A stretch of DNA of 64,000 bases from Thalassospira xiamenensis M-5 = DSM 17429 (GTDB lineage Bacteria; Pseudomonadota; Alphaproteobacteria; Rhodospirillales; Thalassospiraceae), in the NCBI RefSeq assembly GCF_000300235.2, contig NZ_CP004388.1, positions 1,717,501 through 1,781,500 on the forward strand, read 5' to 3'. The notes beneath the pieces were generated by a model, which was not told where the DNA came from, searched no databases, and saw only the letters and a program-made list of their open reading frames with translations. Position numbers and translations under genes: made by a program. Shown piece by piece: positions 36,001 to 44,071 of this stretch; within the stretch, counting starts at the first letter, position 1, and each line of letters starts with the position of its first letter.

Positions 36001-39000
36001 AAGTCTGGTGGCGATATCTCGCTTTCCGGTGATCAGGAAGTGCGTCTTGCTGCTGTCGATGTTTCGGCCGGTAATGATGTCACGATCAACAGTGCTAGCG
36101 GTGATGTCCGGATCGAGACAATTGAAGAGCGGACTGAATTCACCCGCGAATTTTATTCCGATGTGACAACCCGAAATCCTGGCTGTGGTTCGGACGGAGA
36201 TTGCGAACCGTTCACAACCAAGCGCGTCAAAACCGGCAGCGGTAAAGGCACGGCTGTTACCCATCAGGGCGGGGCGCTTGATATTGGCGGTAACCTTAAG
36301 ATCGAGGCTGCTAAAGATGTGGCCGTGATTGGCACCAAGGCCGAAGTTGGCGGTGATGTCAGCCTTTCGGCTTCTGGTGATCTTTTGATCGGTTCCGCCC
36401 GTAATGTGCATGATTATTCCCAAACCAGCGGCAAGTCATCGTCCAAGGCCCATTCCGAAGATCTGGTGACCTCGGAGATCACTGCTGGTGGCAACATTGT
36501 CATGACCGGCACCAATGTCGGGATCGAGGCATCGACGGTTTCCGCCGATGGCAAGCTTGATGTCATGGCGTTTAACGACCTGTCGATCGTGGCGGGTGCT
36601 GAAAATTCAAGCTACTCCTACAAATCCAGTTCGGGCGGTGGCGGGTTCTTTGGCAAGAAGAAATCCGAAAGCCTTAACGAGAGTCACCTGACCTATCAGG
36701 AAAGCGTGCTGTCGAGCGGCGATGACATGTCGCTTAACGCGATGGGTAATATCGCGATTGCCGGATCGGAGGTCGAAAGCGGCGGCGATATAGATATCAC
36801 TGCCTTTGGGGGCCTGACAGTTACCTCGCTTCAGGAACAGCATCACCGCGAACACAAGGTGGAAAAATCCGGCCCGTTTGGCGGGATGTTCGGCGGGTCG
36901 AGTTCGCGCACGGAAATCCGCGATCTGACGGAAATCAAGGGGGCCGAGGTCACTTCGCTTGCTGATCTGACGACACAGTCAGGATCGGACACCACCATTC
37001 GTGCCAGCCGGGTTTCGGCCGGGGGCGATTTGAACATCAGCGTTGGCAAGGGCCCGTTTGCCGATCCGGATGCCAAATTGTGGCTTCTGACCGACAAGGA
37101 CCGCGATTACCTGTCGGTGTCTGAGTATGAGGGCGGGGCCCTTAAATGGACGATGACGGAATATGGCCACGAAAAGGAAGTGGTCCGTCATGCCATCCTT
37201 GAATCGGGCGGGGATTTCGTCATCGAAAGTCCGGGTGGCATCGTTGTCGAATACCGCTCGACGGGCGATTTTGCCAACGATATCGCCCAGCTTGCCGAGG
37301 CACCGGGCCTTGAATACCTGGCCGAGCTGCAAGGCATGGACAATGTCGACTGGCAGGGTGTGGAGGAAATCTATCGCACCTGGTACGAGCAAAGCTCCGG
37401 CCTTGGCAGCGGGGCGATGGCGCTGATTGCGATTGCAACGGCGGTGCTGACCTATGGGGCGACTTTGGAGCTTGCTGGTGCCCTCGTGGAACTGGTTCCG
37501 TATGCGACCACGGAAGCCGCAATACAGGCAGGCTACGCCGCCTCGCAACTCGTGACAATCGGCGAGACGATTTATGCCGGAACAGCCGCACAATTAACCG
37601 CCATGACCATGATCAATGCAGCACTTTCGAGTGTTGCGGTCACCGCCTCGACCTCGATTGCCAATGGTGCGGTGTCGGGTGATATGCGCGGGGCGTTTCA
37701 GGCGATTTTCTCAAGCGATACGCTCAGAAGCATTGTTGTCAGTGCATTGACGGCTGGCGCTACTCAATCAATCAATCTTGATACGTTCGGGCTTGAGGAC
37801 CTCGGCACAAATTCCGAATTCGTGACAACTTTGTTGGAGCGAAGCCTGGACGGAGTAATTCGGAGCGGCATCTCAAGCACCATTGGTGGAACCGACTTCA
37901 GTGACGCGGTCGTTGCAAATTTGCGATTTGCAGCAACGGATACGCTGCTGGCCGCCACTCAAACTGTCATCGGTGACCTTACCGATGGCGTCGGGGCAAA
38001 CGACCTGCCCGTCATGAACATGTTGCTTCATGCCGTTGCCGGGGGCATTGCGTCTGAAGCACTGGGAAATGACTTCACCGCTGGTGCAGTTGCAGCCCTT
38101 GCATCATCTGCCACCGCGAGTAGTGGTTTGTTTGAAGGTCTTGAACCGAACCAAATTTCAGCAATTAGTCAACTTATCGGTGGCGTGGCAGCACTGATCG
38201 CTGGTGGTGATGGTAATGAAGTTGGATTGGGAGCCCATGTTGCTCAATCGGCTGCAATTAACAACTATCTGACCCATGCAAATCTAAACGACATGATGTC
38301 TGAATTACGTAATTGTCAGGCATCTGAAGGAGGATGTTCCGAAGAAGAAGAGAGGTTAATTGCCTATAAGTGGCAGAATGTGGCTGTGGCGAACGACAAA
38401 GCTCTTGTCGCAATCTGTGCTGACACCGCGTGCGTCGAGGAGATGCTAAGCCCGCGTGTTGAGTTTCACGATGACATAGCAACTGAACTGCGAAACCTGA
38501 GTCCTACCGTCTTTAACATTCTGCATGCGACTTACTCTTTTGAGGTTCTGCAGCCTGCGGTTGATCAACTTAATGAGAATATCCGATTTAGGGAGGATTA
38601 CGAGAATTATGTAGACGTAAAATGTGGCGGAGTTGCTTCCGCAGATTGTGCGGAAGCCCATTACGAAGCTTGGGAAAACGTTAACGACAAGCTCGAAGTT
38701 GTCGACAAAGCAAAGCTTGTCCTCTCTGTTGTGGTCGGTGGCGGTATGGCGGCCGGGCCCAAGATGCTTCAGGTTCTCAAAAACTGTGCAGCAAACCTTG
38801 CCTGCCTCAATGAACTTGGCATCACCTTGGTAGAGGCAGGAGCGGAAGTTGCTGCCGGTGGGCCGCTTGCGGGCAGTGGCGGGATCGCTTTTGCAACTGG
38901 TTCTGTTGTGCTGAAAAAAGGTGATGAAGTTCTTGGCGTGATTGATGAGACACTTGGACACCTTACTCATTTGAATGCTAGTAGTGAGCTGTTCCGGGCC

Positions 39001-39543
39001 TCCGATGGTAGTCTTTTAAGATTTACGGATGACGGTGAATGGCGCGTTCTTTGGACTGAGCAAGCCTCTAAAAAGACAGGCCTGACAGAAGATTTCGTCG
39101 ACCAGATGGTCTCAACTCCCAAAGGGGAAAGACCCGATCCTTCAACCTATATGTCGCAGACAGAGATTGATACACATTTGGCACGCTTTGACGATGGTGC
39201 TGTTAGGTTCGCGTCTGCAGAAGATGTGTCGACTTACAGGACAGCTGGACCGCCTAGCGGAGGGTTCGTTATACCGAAATCAGAATTCGACAATCTTGTT
39301 CAAGAAGCAGGAGGTGACCTAAGCTTGGTAGAAGTCCGTCTCGGACTTGATACTGGTTCGCTAACTAGCGGAAATACTGTCGCGCTGGCAATTGAGCCAC
39401 AAAATCTGAACAATCTAAGAATACCATCAGGTAACGAAGGCGGCGCAAATAGCAAATGGGTTCCGGGTGGGTTCACATCAGATGGTGTTCCTGAGGCAGT
39501 GATGGATTTCATCGGTGTGCCATTTACACCAATTCAGTTCTAA
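33004..39543 (+). CDS. cdiA: CdiA-type contact-dependent inhibition effector / filamentous hemagglutinin
   Basis: 2179 residues. Signal peptide (SAALLAAVLYTLSPVVAGAQ), then a TPS domain with NPNL at 99-102 and GITCNGCGFINTSRATLSTG at 143-162. A long FHA-repeat shaft follows, with a Pro/Glu-rich interruption near 575-620. Residues about 1140-1470 contain hemagglutinin repeats; a DUF637-like hydrophobic pretoxin region (e.g. GAVSGDMRGAFQAIFSSDTL) follows. The VENN-position motif is AAINNYL at 1750-1756. The last ~205 residues, ending KWVPGGFTSDGVPEAVMDF, are a toxin candidate of no family I can name. GGGGA precedes the ATG. Shaft positions 36449-36670 recur in each downstream cassette. Confidence 0.92.
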   Translation: MDYLGKLFPGIQKSAALLAAVLYTLSPVVAGAQQAANTDRSSVDQSRNGLTIYNINTPNSKGLSNNIHSSFNIPNQGAIDNNSATIAYSQLEKGYIEGNPNLRAGQEASTILHQIIGGSRSQMNGLLEVAGKKAQVVIVNENGITCNGCGFINTSRATLSTGQANINASGDLAGFDVTRGDILINGNGLDAISGNQANDQIDLIARTIAIRDAAKVRAKQLNVIAGSNAVDYASLSTGEISGSGAVPEVAIDVAALGGMYADYIHLIATDDGVGVNMNGAVASAGNLALDANGKISLGGSAVVSSGEATTINTTDDFENAGSLKSAKELSVSAKNIENSGQLNSDANVSLTAQETIASGSTGMIRSSGDTALTAGQNIQNSGVVAAYGDLAIDAPDVRNEGGILWANDNVQIGYAAADDGRANYVLNRNGRIEAYSGDLEIKAENIVNQGTAPTANIKENIYQFYETPGPVNPNGDIRSRLVSATFFNADGSLKTEYTEDYALLWEQLFSGDLTNATQLEPEILALLQSSAIGSGGNTLGSSWVTYFGRLSSKASEAGVPSIVEFMRDMMADSARVPEPVVAPEEPSSPEGGEGAPEATPSPEPASEGPEPGSIKAEYLPQYLALWESLSSGQAISAETLAALNPSYVKDGAILPEISNLWKSIRSGSGENYTILVTITQDTLNDDGVLAELKAGRNIRLEAKNINNIYGAIQAGENLDITAENLTNTSFGASQTRHEVHKRGCFTCHEGVLDFADTFGGVIQAHGDLNISVTDSLNNMTIGSRSAAQLLADIGVHLQSTSNRLTAEVPKPSKSTIAPTPEISTPGAATSTLDNLKQELEEVLEVAHENFETPATGELDAFMSSPYLFSRLDFEPLIEQNELRAFEVLASNDPTVRQAWATQQIRNAQVLGGNGAAQARNDLISEQLELALALPSSTDNGAKPLSSVTAFLDKRNGALISADKVDIVAGEVKQIAGGQITSDSETTIVADTIDLERGDLKSGGDISLSGDQEVRLAAVDVSAGNDVTINSASGDVRIETIEERTEFTREFYSDVTTRNPGCGSDGDCEPFTTKRVKTGSGKGTAVTHQGGALDIGGNLKIEAAKDVAVIGTKAEVGGDVSLSASGDLLIGSARNVHDYSQTSGKSSSKAHSEDLVTSEITAGGNIVMTGTNVGIEASTVSADGKLDVMAFNDLSIVAGAENSSYSYKSSSGGGGFFGKKKSESLNESHLTYQESVLSSGDDMSLNAMGNIAIAGSEVESGGDIDITAFGGLTVTSLQEQHHREHKVEKSGPFGGMFGGSSSRTEIRDLTEIKGAEVTSLADLTTQSGSDTTIRASRVSAGGDLNISVGKGPFADPDAKLWLLTDKDRDYLSVSEYEGGALKWTMTEYGHEKEVVRHAILESGGDFVIESPGGIVVEYRSTGDFANDIAQLAEAPGLEYLAELQGMDNVDWQGVEEIYRTWYEQSSGLGSGAMALIAIATAVLTYGATLELAGALVELVPYATTEAAIQAGYAASQLVTIGETIYAGTAAQLTAMTMINAALSSVAVTASTSIANGAVSGDMRGAFQAIFSSDTLRSIVVSALTAGATQSINLDTFGLEDLGTNSEFVTTLLERSLDGVIRSGISSTIGGTDFSDAVVANLRFAATDTLLAATQTVIGDLTDGVGANDLPVMNMLLHAVAGGIASEALGNDFTAGAVAALASSATASSGLFEGLEPNQISAISQLIGGVAALIAGGDGNEVGLGAHVAQSAAINNYLTHANLNDMMSELRNCQASEGGCSEEEERLIAYKWQNVAVANDKALVAICADTACVEEMLSPRVEFHDDIATELRNLSPTVFNILHATYSFEVLQPAVDQLNENIRFREDYENYVDVKCGGVASADCAEAHYEAWENVNDKLEVVDKAKLVLSVVVGGGMAAGPKMLQVLKNCAANLACLNELGITLVEAGAEVAAGGPLAGSGGIAFATGSVVLKKGDEVLGVIDETLGHLTHLNASSELFRASDGSLLRFTDDGEWRVLWTEQASKKTGLTEDFVDQMVSTPKGERPDPSTYMSQTEIDTHLARFDDGAVRFASAEDVSTYRTAGPPSGGFVIPKSEFDNLVQEAGGDLSLVEVRLGLDTGSLTSGNTVALAIEPQNLNNLRIPSGNEGGANSKWVPGGFTSDGVPEAVMDFIGVPFTPIQF

Positions 39544-39554
39544 GAGGGGATTCA

Positions 39555-39800
39555 ATGTCGAAATTAGAATTTGGTAAAACGTATTATCCTCCAAAGCCCG
39601 AAATAACTGTGACTGATAATTTAGTCAAAGGACCAGGTTGGAAGGTGGAAAGGTTTGGTACAGAATTTATATTCGAGTTTCTTGCAGCACGTCATGGTGG
39701 TGGTGTTGACCGATATAAGGTAACTGCTGAAGAATTCGAAGAGCTAAAGCTAGGAAGACTTTCATTTGAAGAACTTCTAAAAAAATACGACGTTAATTGA
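39555..39800 (+). CDS. cdiI: Candidate CdiI immunity protein for the intact CdiA
   Basis: 81 residues, starting 11 bp after the cdiA stop with AGAGGGGA as ribosome-binding site. Sequence MSKLEFGKTYYPP ... SFEELLKKYDVN, small, soluble, acidic, A/T-rich. The position directly after a toxin C-terminus is the standard one for cognate immunity genes. No recognised family, in keeping with the extreme diversity of immunity proteins. Confidence 0.75.
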   Translation: MSKLEFGKTYYPPKPEITVTDNLVKGPGWKVERFGTEFIFEFLAARHGGGVDRYKVTAEEFEELKLGRLSFEELLKKYDVN

Positions 39801-39834
39801 TTTGAGCGAAAAATGGGATGCAAAAGATGCAGGA

Positions 39835-39887
39835 AGAAGGTGACAGATTTATTTCTAGGCACCTTTAAATCGTACCCTAACCTCGGG
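39835..39887 (+). repeat. Cassette tag, copy B
   Basis: GGTGACAGATTTATTTCTAG followed by GCACCTTTAAATCGTACCC. Variant of the A/T-rich tag that precedes every displaced cdiA segment; its second half closely matches copy E at 45863. Confidence 0.7.
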
Positions 39888-40110
39888 CATCAATGCTGGT
39901 AGTAGCGTGGTCATGACAGGTACTAAGGCGGCGGGGGCTTTGACCTTGCCACCGATTGCAAGCTTGATGTCATGGCCTATAACGGCCTGTCGATTACAGC
40001 AGGTATGGAACACTTAAGCTATTCACACACGTCGAGCTCCGGCGGCGCTGGTTTCTTTGGTAAGAAGAGAGCCGAAAGTCTGACGGAAAACCACCCGACT
40101 ATAAAAGTCG
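39888..40110 (+). pseudogene. Decayed cdiA anchor fragment without toxin
   Basis: Aligns with cdiA shaft 36470-36690 and with the orphan copy at 40190: the translation shows INAGSSVVMTGT, then after a frameshift LDVMAYNGLSITAGM and SSSGGAGFFGKKRAESL. The homology stops near 40110 and no toxin or immunity gene follows. It is the remains of a former cassette. Confidence 0.75.
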
Positions 40111-40134
40111 GGAATGTGCGGGGTTTGCTGTGTA

Positions 40135-40161
40135 GAAAAAAGGGGGCAGATTTATTTTTAG
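40135..40161 (+). repeat. Cassette tag, copy C
   Basis: GGGGGCAGATTTATTTTTAG directly before the second cdiA segment. The TAG at its end (40159-40161) is in frame with the following coding sequence; cdiA homology starts with the very next codon, GCA. Confidence 0.75.
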
Positions 40162-42774
40162 GCACATTCCGAAGACCTCCTGACATCTGCGATAAATGCT
40201 GGCGGCAATGTCGCCATGGCCGGCACCAATGTCGGGATCGATGCCTCTACCGTTGCCGCCGATGGCAAGCTTGATGTCATGGCCTATAACGACCTGTCGA
40301 TTACGGCGGGTATGGAAAATTCAAGCTATTCCTATCAATCCAGTTCCGGCGGCGGTGGTTTCTTTGGCAAGAAGAAATCCGAAAGCCTTAACGAGAGTCA
40401 CCTGACCTATCAGGAAAGCGTGCTTTCGAGCGGCGATGACATGTCGCTGAATGCCATGGGCAATATCGCCATTGCAGGCTCCGAAGTCGAAAGCGGTGGC
40501 GACATTGACATTACCGCCTTTGGCGGGCTGACGATTACATCGCTTCAGGAACAGCATCACCGCGAACACAAGGTCGAGAAAACCGGGCGTTTTGGCGGGA
40601 TGTTCGGGGGATCCAGCTCGCGCACGGAAATCCGTGATCTGACGGAAATCAAGGGGGCCGAGGTCACTTCGCTTGCTGATCTGACGACACAGTCGGGATC
40701 GGACACCACCATTCGTGCCAGCCGGGTTTCGGCGGGGGGCGACCTTAAGATCAGCGTCGGTAAAGGCCCGTTTGCCGATCCGGATGCCAAGCTCTGGCTT
40801 CTGACCGACAAGGAACGCGATTACCTGTCGGTTTCGGAATATGAGGGCGGGGCCCTTAAATGGACGATGACGGAATATGGCCACGAAAAGGAAGTGGTCC
40901 GTCATGCCATCCTTGAATCGGGCGGTGATTTCGTCATCGAAAGCCCGGGCGGGGTGGTGGTTGAATACCGCTCTACCGGCGATTTTGCCACCGACATCGC
41001 CCAGTTGGCCGAGGCGCCCGGCCTTGAATATCTCGCCGACCTGCAAGGCATGGACAATGTCGACTGGCAGGGTGTGGAGGAAATCTATCGCACCTGGTAC
41101 GACCAAAGCTCCGGCCTTGGCGGCGGTGCGATGGCGCTTATCGCGATTGCGACGGCCATTCTGACAGCGGGGGCAACGGCAGGGTTGGCTGCGGCAATGA
41201 CCGGTGCCACTGCAGGTGGTGCCGGTGCGGCTTCGGTAACGATTGCCGGTGTCACCTATGCTGGATCGGTTGCCCAGATCACCGCGATGACGATGATCAA
41301 CGCAGCGTTGGCGGGAGTTGCAACCACTGTTACCACCTCTGTTGCCAACGGTGCTGTGTCAGGCGACATGCGTGGTGCTTTCCAGTCAATATTCTCCAGC
41401 AATACTTTGCGCAACATTGTTGTAGGTGCCCTGACCGCGGGTGCGACGCAATCCATTAATCTCGATACTTTCGGATTTGAGGACTTGGGCAAGTCTCCCG
41501 AATTTGTGACAACACTTCTGGATAACAGCATTGATGGTGTTATCCGTAGTGGGATCGGTAGCGCCATTACCGGCGAAGACTTTAGCGACAGTCTGATTGG
41601 TAATCTGCGTCTGGCGGCTGCCAGCACGATAGGCGCGTCGCTGGCGGCTGAAATCGGTGCCGAATACAACTCTATGATGACGGCCAATGCCGACGGCACA
41701 ACCAGTGTCGATCCGGGAACCTGGCTTTGGCACAAGGTTGCCCATGCGGCACTGGGCTGTGCGCGTGGCGAGATTTCGCAGTCCGGCGGCTGTGCGGCGG
41801 GGGCCGCAGGCGGTGTCGGCGGTGCGGTATCAGCCGAGCTCTATCAGTGGATGACTGAAGAGAGCACCCTTCAAGACATTCAGAACTTTACAGGAATTGA
41901 CTTGGAGAAACCCGACGAAATCACGCCAGAACAACGCGACACCATGAATGCCATGTTTGCAGAGTGGCGTCAGAACGGGGTTGATGTTGGGCGTCTGGTT
42001 GGTGCGGCATCGGCAGCCTTGATCGCGACAAGCGGCAACGAGGTCTATATCGGGGCCGATGCGGGCCAGAGTGTTGCAGAGGACAATATCCTTCCTGCTG
42101 TCATTCTTCTGGTTCAGGGGGCAATGATCGCATGGACGGCTTATGAGCTTTATGACAATGCGACAACCGCATATGAATTGGTCACTGCTTATGCCAATGG
42201 CGAACTGACCGACGAGCAGTTTGAAGATGCCCTTCTGGAGGCTGGCCTCAATGCGGTCATTGATGTTTCGGTGGGCAAGCTCAAGATTCTTGAGAAAACC
42301 TATGAGCTCGCCCGCAAGGCTGGGTTGACCGATAAGGTTGACGACATTGCCCGGCAGATTGCAAACCATAAGAATGGTGGTATAAATTCCCCAAATACGG
42401 CAGATGGTGTTCCAATTCGTGAGTACCCCGATGGAAGCTTTAGGACGCCGGACGGGAAATTTGCAAGTCAGGGAGGGCTACCTTCTCCGGGAACGAAATC
42501 TGCTCAGGAATATACCCAGTATTTGCGTGACAACGGATTCGATGTAGTGGGTGAAGAGCTGACTGTCAGGGGAGCTGTTGGAAACCGGCGCTATGATGCA
42601 GTCGTTCGTACGGACAGTGGCGAATTATGGGGAATAGAATACAAGAGTGGCGGGGCAACTAAAACGCCTCAGCAAGACTTCAATGACATGTACATCAACC
42701 AGTTCGGTGCTGACGGTGTCGGACAATTGGCTGGTGAAACTGTAGTCGGAAACATTACGATATATCTGCCATGA
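40162..42774 (+). CDS. Orphan CdiA C-terminal module with PD-(D/E)XK-like nuclease toxin
   Basis: 870 codons from AHSEDLLTSAINAGGN to the stop, no signal peptide or TPS domain. The first in-frame ATG (40216) has no ribosome-binding site, so on its own it is probably silent or needs recombination with cdiA. Residues 1-450 are nearly identical to the cdiA shaft, then diverge through LRLAAASTIGASLAAEIG. The pretoxin region HAALGCARGEISQSGGC and motif GQSVAEDNIL (VENN position) follow. The C-terminal ~125 residues (from NTADGVPIREYPDG) contain RRYDAVV and GIEYKSGG, the D...ExK pattern of restriction-endonuclease-fold DNases. Confidence 0.85.
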   Translation, partial: AHSEDLLTSAINAGGNVAMAGTNVGIDASTVAADGKLDVMAYNDLSITAGMENSSYSYQSSSGGGGFFGKKKSESLNESHLTYQESVLSSGDDMSLNAMGNIAIAGSEVESGGDIDITAFGGLTITSLQEQHHREHKVEKTGRFGGMFGGSSSRTEIRDLTEIKGAEVTSLADLTTQSGSDTTIRASRVSAGGDLKISVGKGPFADPDAKLWLLTDKERDYLSVSEYEGGALKWTMTEYGHEKEVVRHAILESGGDFVIESPGGVVVEYRSTGDFATDIAQLAEAPGLEYLADLQGMDNVDWQGVEEIYRTWYDQSSGLGGGAMALIAIATAILTAGATAGLAAAMTGATAGGAGAASVTIAGVTYAGSVAQITAMTMINAALAGVATTVTTSVANGAVSGDMRGAFQSIFSSNTLRNIVVGALTAGATQSINLDTFGFEDLGKSPEFVTTLLDNSIDGVIRSGIGSAITGEDFSDSLIGNLRLAAASTIGASLAAEIGAEYNSMMTANADGTTSVDPGTWLWHKVAHAALGCARGEISQSGGCAAGAAGGVGGAVSAELYQWMTEESTLQDIQNFTGIDLEKPDEITPEQRDTMNAMFAEWRQNGVDVGRLVGAASAALIATSGNEVYIGADAGQSVAEDNILPAVILLVQGAMIAWTAYELYDNATTAYELVTAYANGELTDEQFEDALLEAGLNAVIDVSVGKLKILEKTYELARKAGLTDKVDDIARQIANHKNGGINSPNTADGVPIREYPDGSFRTPDGKFASQGGLPSPGTKSAQEYTQYLRDNGFDVVGEELTVRGAVGNRRYDAVVRTDSGELWGIEYKSGGATKTPQQDFNDMYINQFGADGVGQLAGETVVGNITIYLP

Positions 42775-43178
42775 AAATGCTCCTTGAAGTAGAAAAGAAA
42801 AAGCCTGCGCAAGTTCACGAGTTTTCAAAGGTCGAAAAAGCGCTTCGCGCTTTGAAAAGCTATGGGCCACAATCCTATGCTAGCTTGACGAAACCGGATG
42901 GATCCTACTTACAAGTTGCTGGCGGTCGAGTTAATTGCGTACTGGAAATGCGTGAAAAGCCAAGCGATAGGCATTGGCGAGCACATCTTGAGGTGGCAAA
43001 GGTCCCGTTCAAAGGGCAGCAGACTCTTATGTTTGGTGGCGGCCACATGACGATGGAGCCTGATGAGGTGTTGTTCGTTGAAGATGTTGTGGCGGTTTTC
43101 AAAGCATTTTTTGAATCTGAACCGTTCCCCAAAGAGATAAAGTGGCGTGACATGTCTCAGATAGTGCGAAAGACGTGA
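42771..43178 (+). CDS. Candidate immunity protein for orphan module 2
   Basis: 135 residues, MKMLLEVEKKKPAQVHEF to SQIVRKT. The ATG overlaps the orphan toxin stop by 4 bp (ATGA), the usual toxin-immunity coupling. Soluble alpha/beta composition, no TM. Family not recognised. Because the toxin frame lacks its own start signals, the immunity gene may have its own promoter within the A/T-rich toxin sequence. Confidence 0.75.
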   Translation: MKMLLEVEKKKPAQVHEFSKVEKALRALKSYGPQSYASLTKPDGSYLQVAGGRVNCVLEMREKPSDRHWRAHLEVAKVPFKGQQTLMFGGGHMTMEPDEVLFVEDVVAVFKAFFESEPFPKEIKWRDMSQIVRKT

Positions 43179-43188
43179 AAGTCTTTAG

Positions 43189-43216
43189 AAAAAGGGGACA
43201 GATTTAATTTGGGCAC
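43189..43216 (+). repeat. Cassette tag, copy D
   Basis: AAAAAGGGGACAGATTTAAT followed by TTGGGCAC, starting 10 bp after the immunity gene stop. An inverted partner TCTGTCCC lies at 43344-43351, bracketing a small decayed anchor. Confidence 0.75.
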
Positions 43217-43231
43217 AGGCTGTAATGCTCT

Positions 43232-43343
43232 TCAATCGGCATCAATGTCGGGTTTTAGGCCTATTGCCTAAAGCAAGCTTGCTGTCATGGCGTTTAACAA
43301 TCTGGTGATCTTGGCCGGTTGGGGCAACTTAAAGTATAAAAAG
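43232..43343 (+). pseudogene. Strongly decayed cdiA anchor fragment
   Basis: Aligns base by base with cdiA 36506-36620 despite many changes: GGCATCAATGTCGGG, GCAAGCTTGCTGTCATGGCG and TTTAACAATCTGGTGATCTT correspond to the GTNVGIE / KLDVMAFNDLSI codons. No reading frame survives and no toxin follows. Confidence 0.65.
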
Positions 43344-43345
43344 TC

Positions 43346-44070
43346 TGTCCCTTTGGATCCGTGTGCGGTTTTCATATTTCCTAAAAAAGTTCTTGATTTG
43401 TTCTTTTGTTTGTGGCATAAAGACAAAGTCAACGGGAGAAATGCACCCGGACCGAAACCCGCGAAGCGCCTTGTGCCTCGCGGGTTTTTGCGTTTGGGAC
43501 CAGATCAAAGAGGGGATCAGGATGCAGCGGCAAGGATTGAGGCGGGGCGGCGGGGTAGTTCGCAGGAGATGGATCGGCGGATGGCGGAGCCATTACGGCG
43601 GCGTTCCGCACTGGCTCTAATACGCTTTTAACACGCTTATTTGTCATGACGGGAGAGGTGCGTCTTGTCGGGGAACGGACCCCGGATTTGCCGGAAGCGG
43701 CAGCAATGGCAGCAGCGGCGGCATCAGATTGTGGCCCGTCGGTGGTGGACAGGTTGGGGGCAGTGCGCCCGAAATCCGTCTGCGGGTGAAAATGGCGGCG
43801 GTCCGAGGTGTGTCTGGACGCCGGGGGAACAGGTTGCCGCCGTGGCCGGAAGATGATCGAAGTGGGCGGTGAGCCCCTGGACCATCTGCTGCTGAAAATG
43901 GCGAAGGCCCAAGGTGCGTCGAGGCGGCAGAGAGCCCGATGATTTTCCGTCGGCGGCGGGGGCTGGAGGCCCGAGTTTTGTCCCGGCGTCGGTGGTCATG
44001 CCATTGCCGAAAGGGTCGGATCGGGCAGCGAGGCCGTAGTCGGTCAGTGGCCCGTCGATGGTTGGACAGG
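43346..44070 (+). repeat. Array-end block, copy 1 (inside the array)
   Basis: Begins with CTGTCCCTTTGGATCCGTGT, an A/T-rich stretch, a terminator, then GC-rich sequence. It matches 47118-47780 almost continuously, best over the first ~460 bp. It ends by fusing to an orphan cdiA segment at ACAGGCGGTG, where both parents share a few bases. The 43640-44070 part contains degenerate ~60-bp units beginning CCCGA (near 43768, 43874, 43935). No credible gene: long frames open on several strands only because of GC bias. Confidence 0.75.
43455..43490 (+). terminator. Intrinsic terminator in block copy 1
   Basis: AACCCGCGA and TCGCGGGTT pair around a 13-nt loop, followed by TTTTGCG. Copy 2 at 47229 keeps the stem with compensating base changes. 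Confidence 0.75.
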
Positions 44071-44071
44071 C

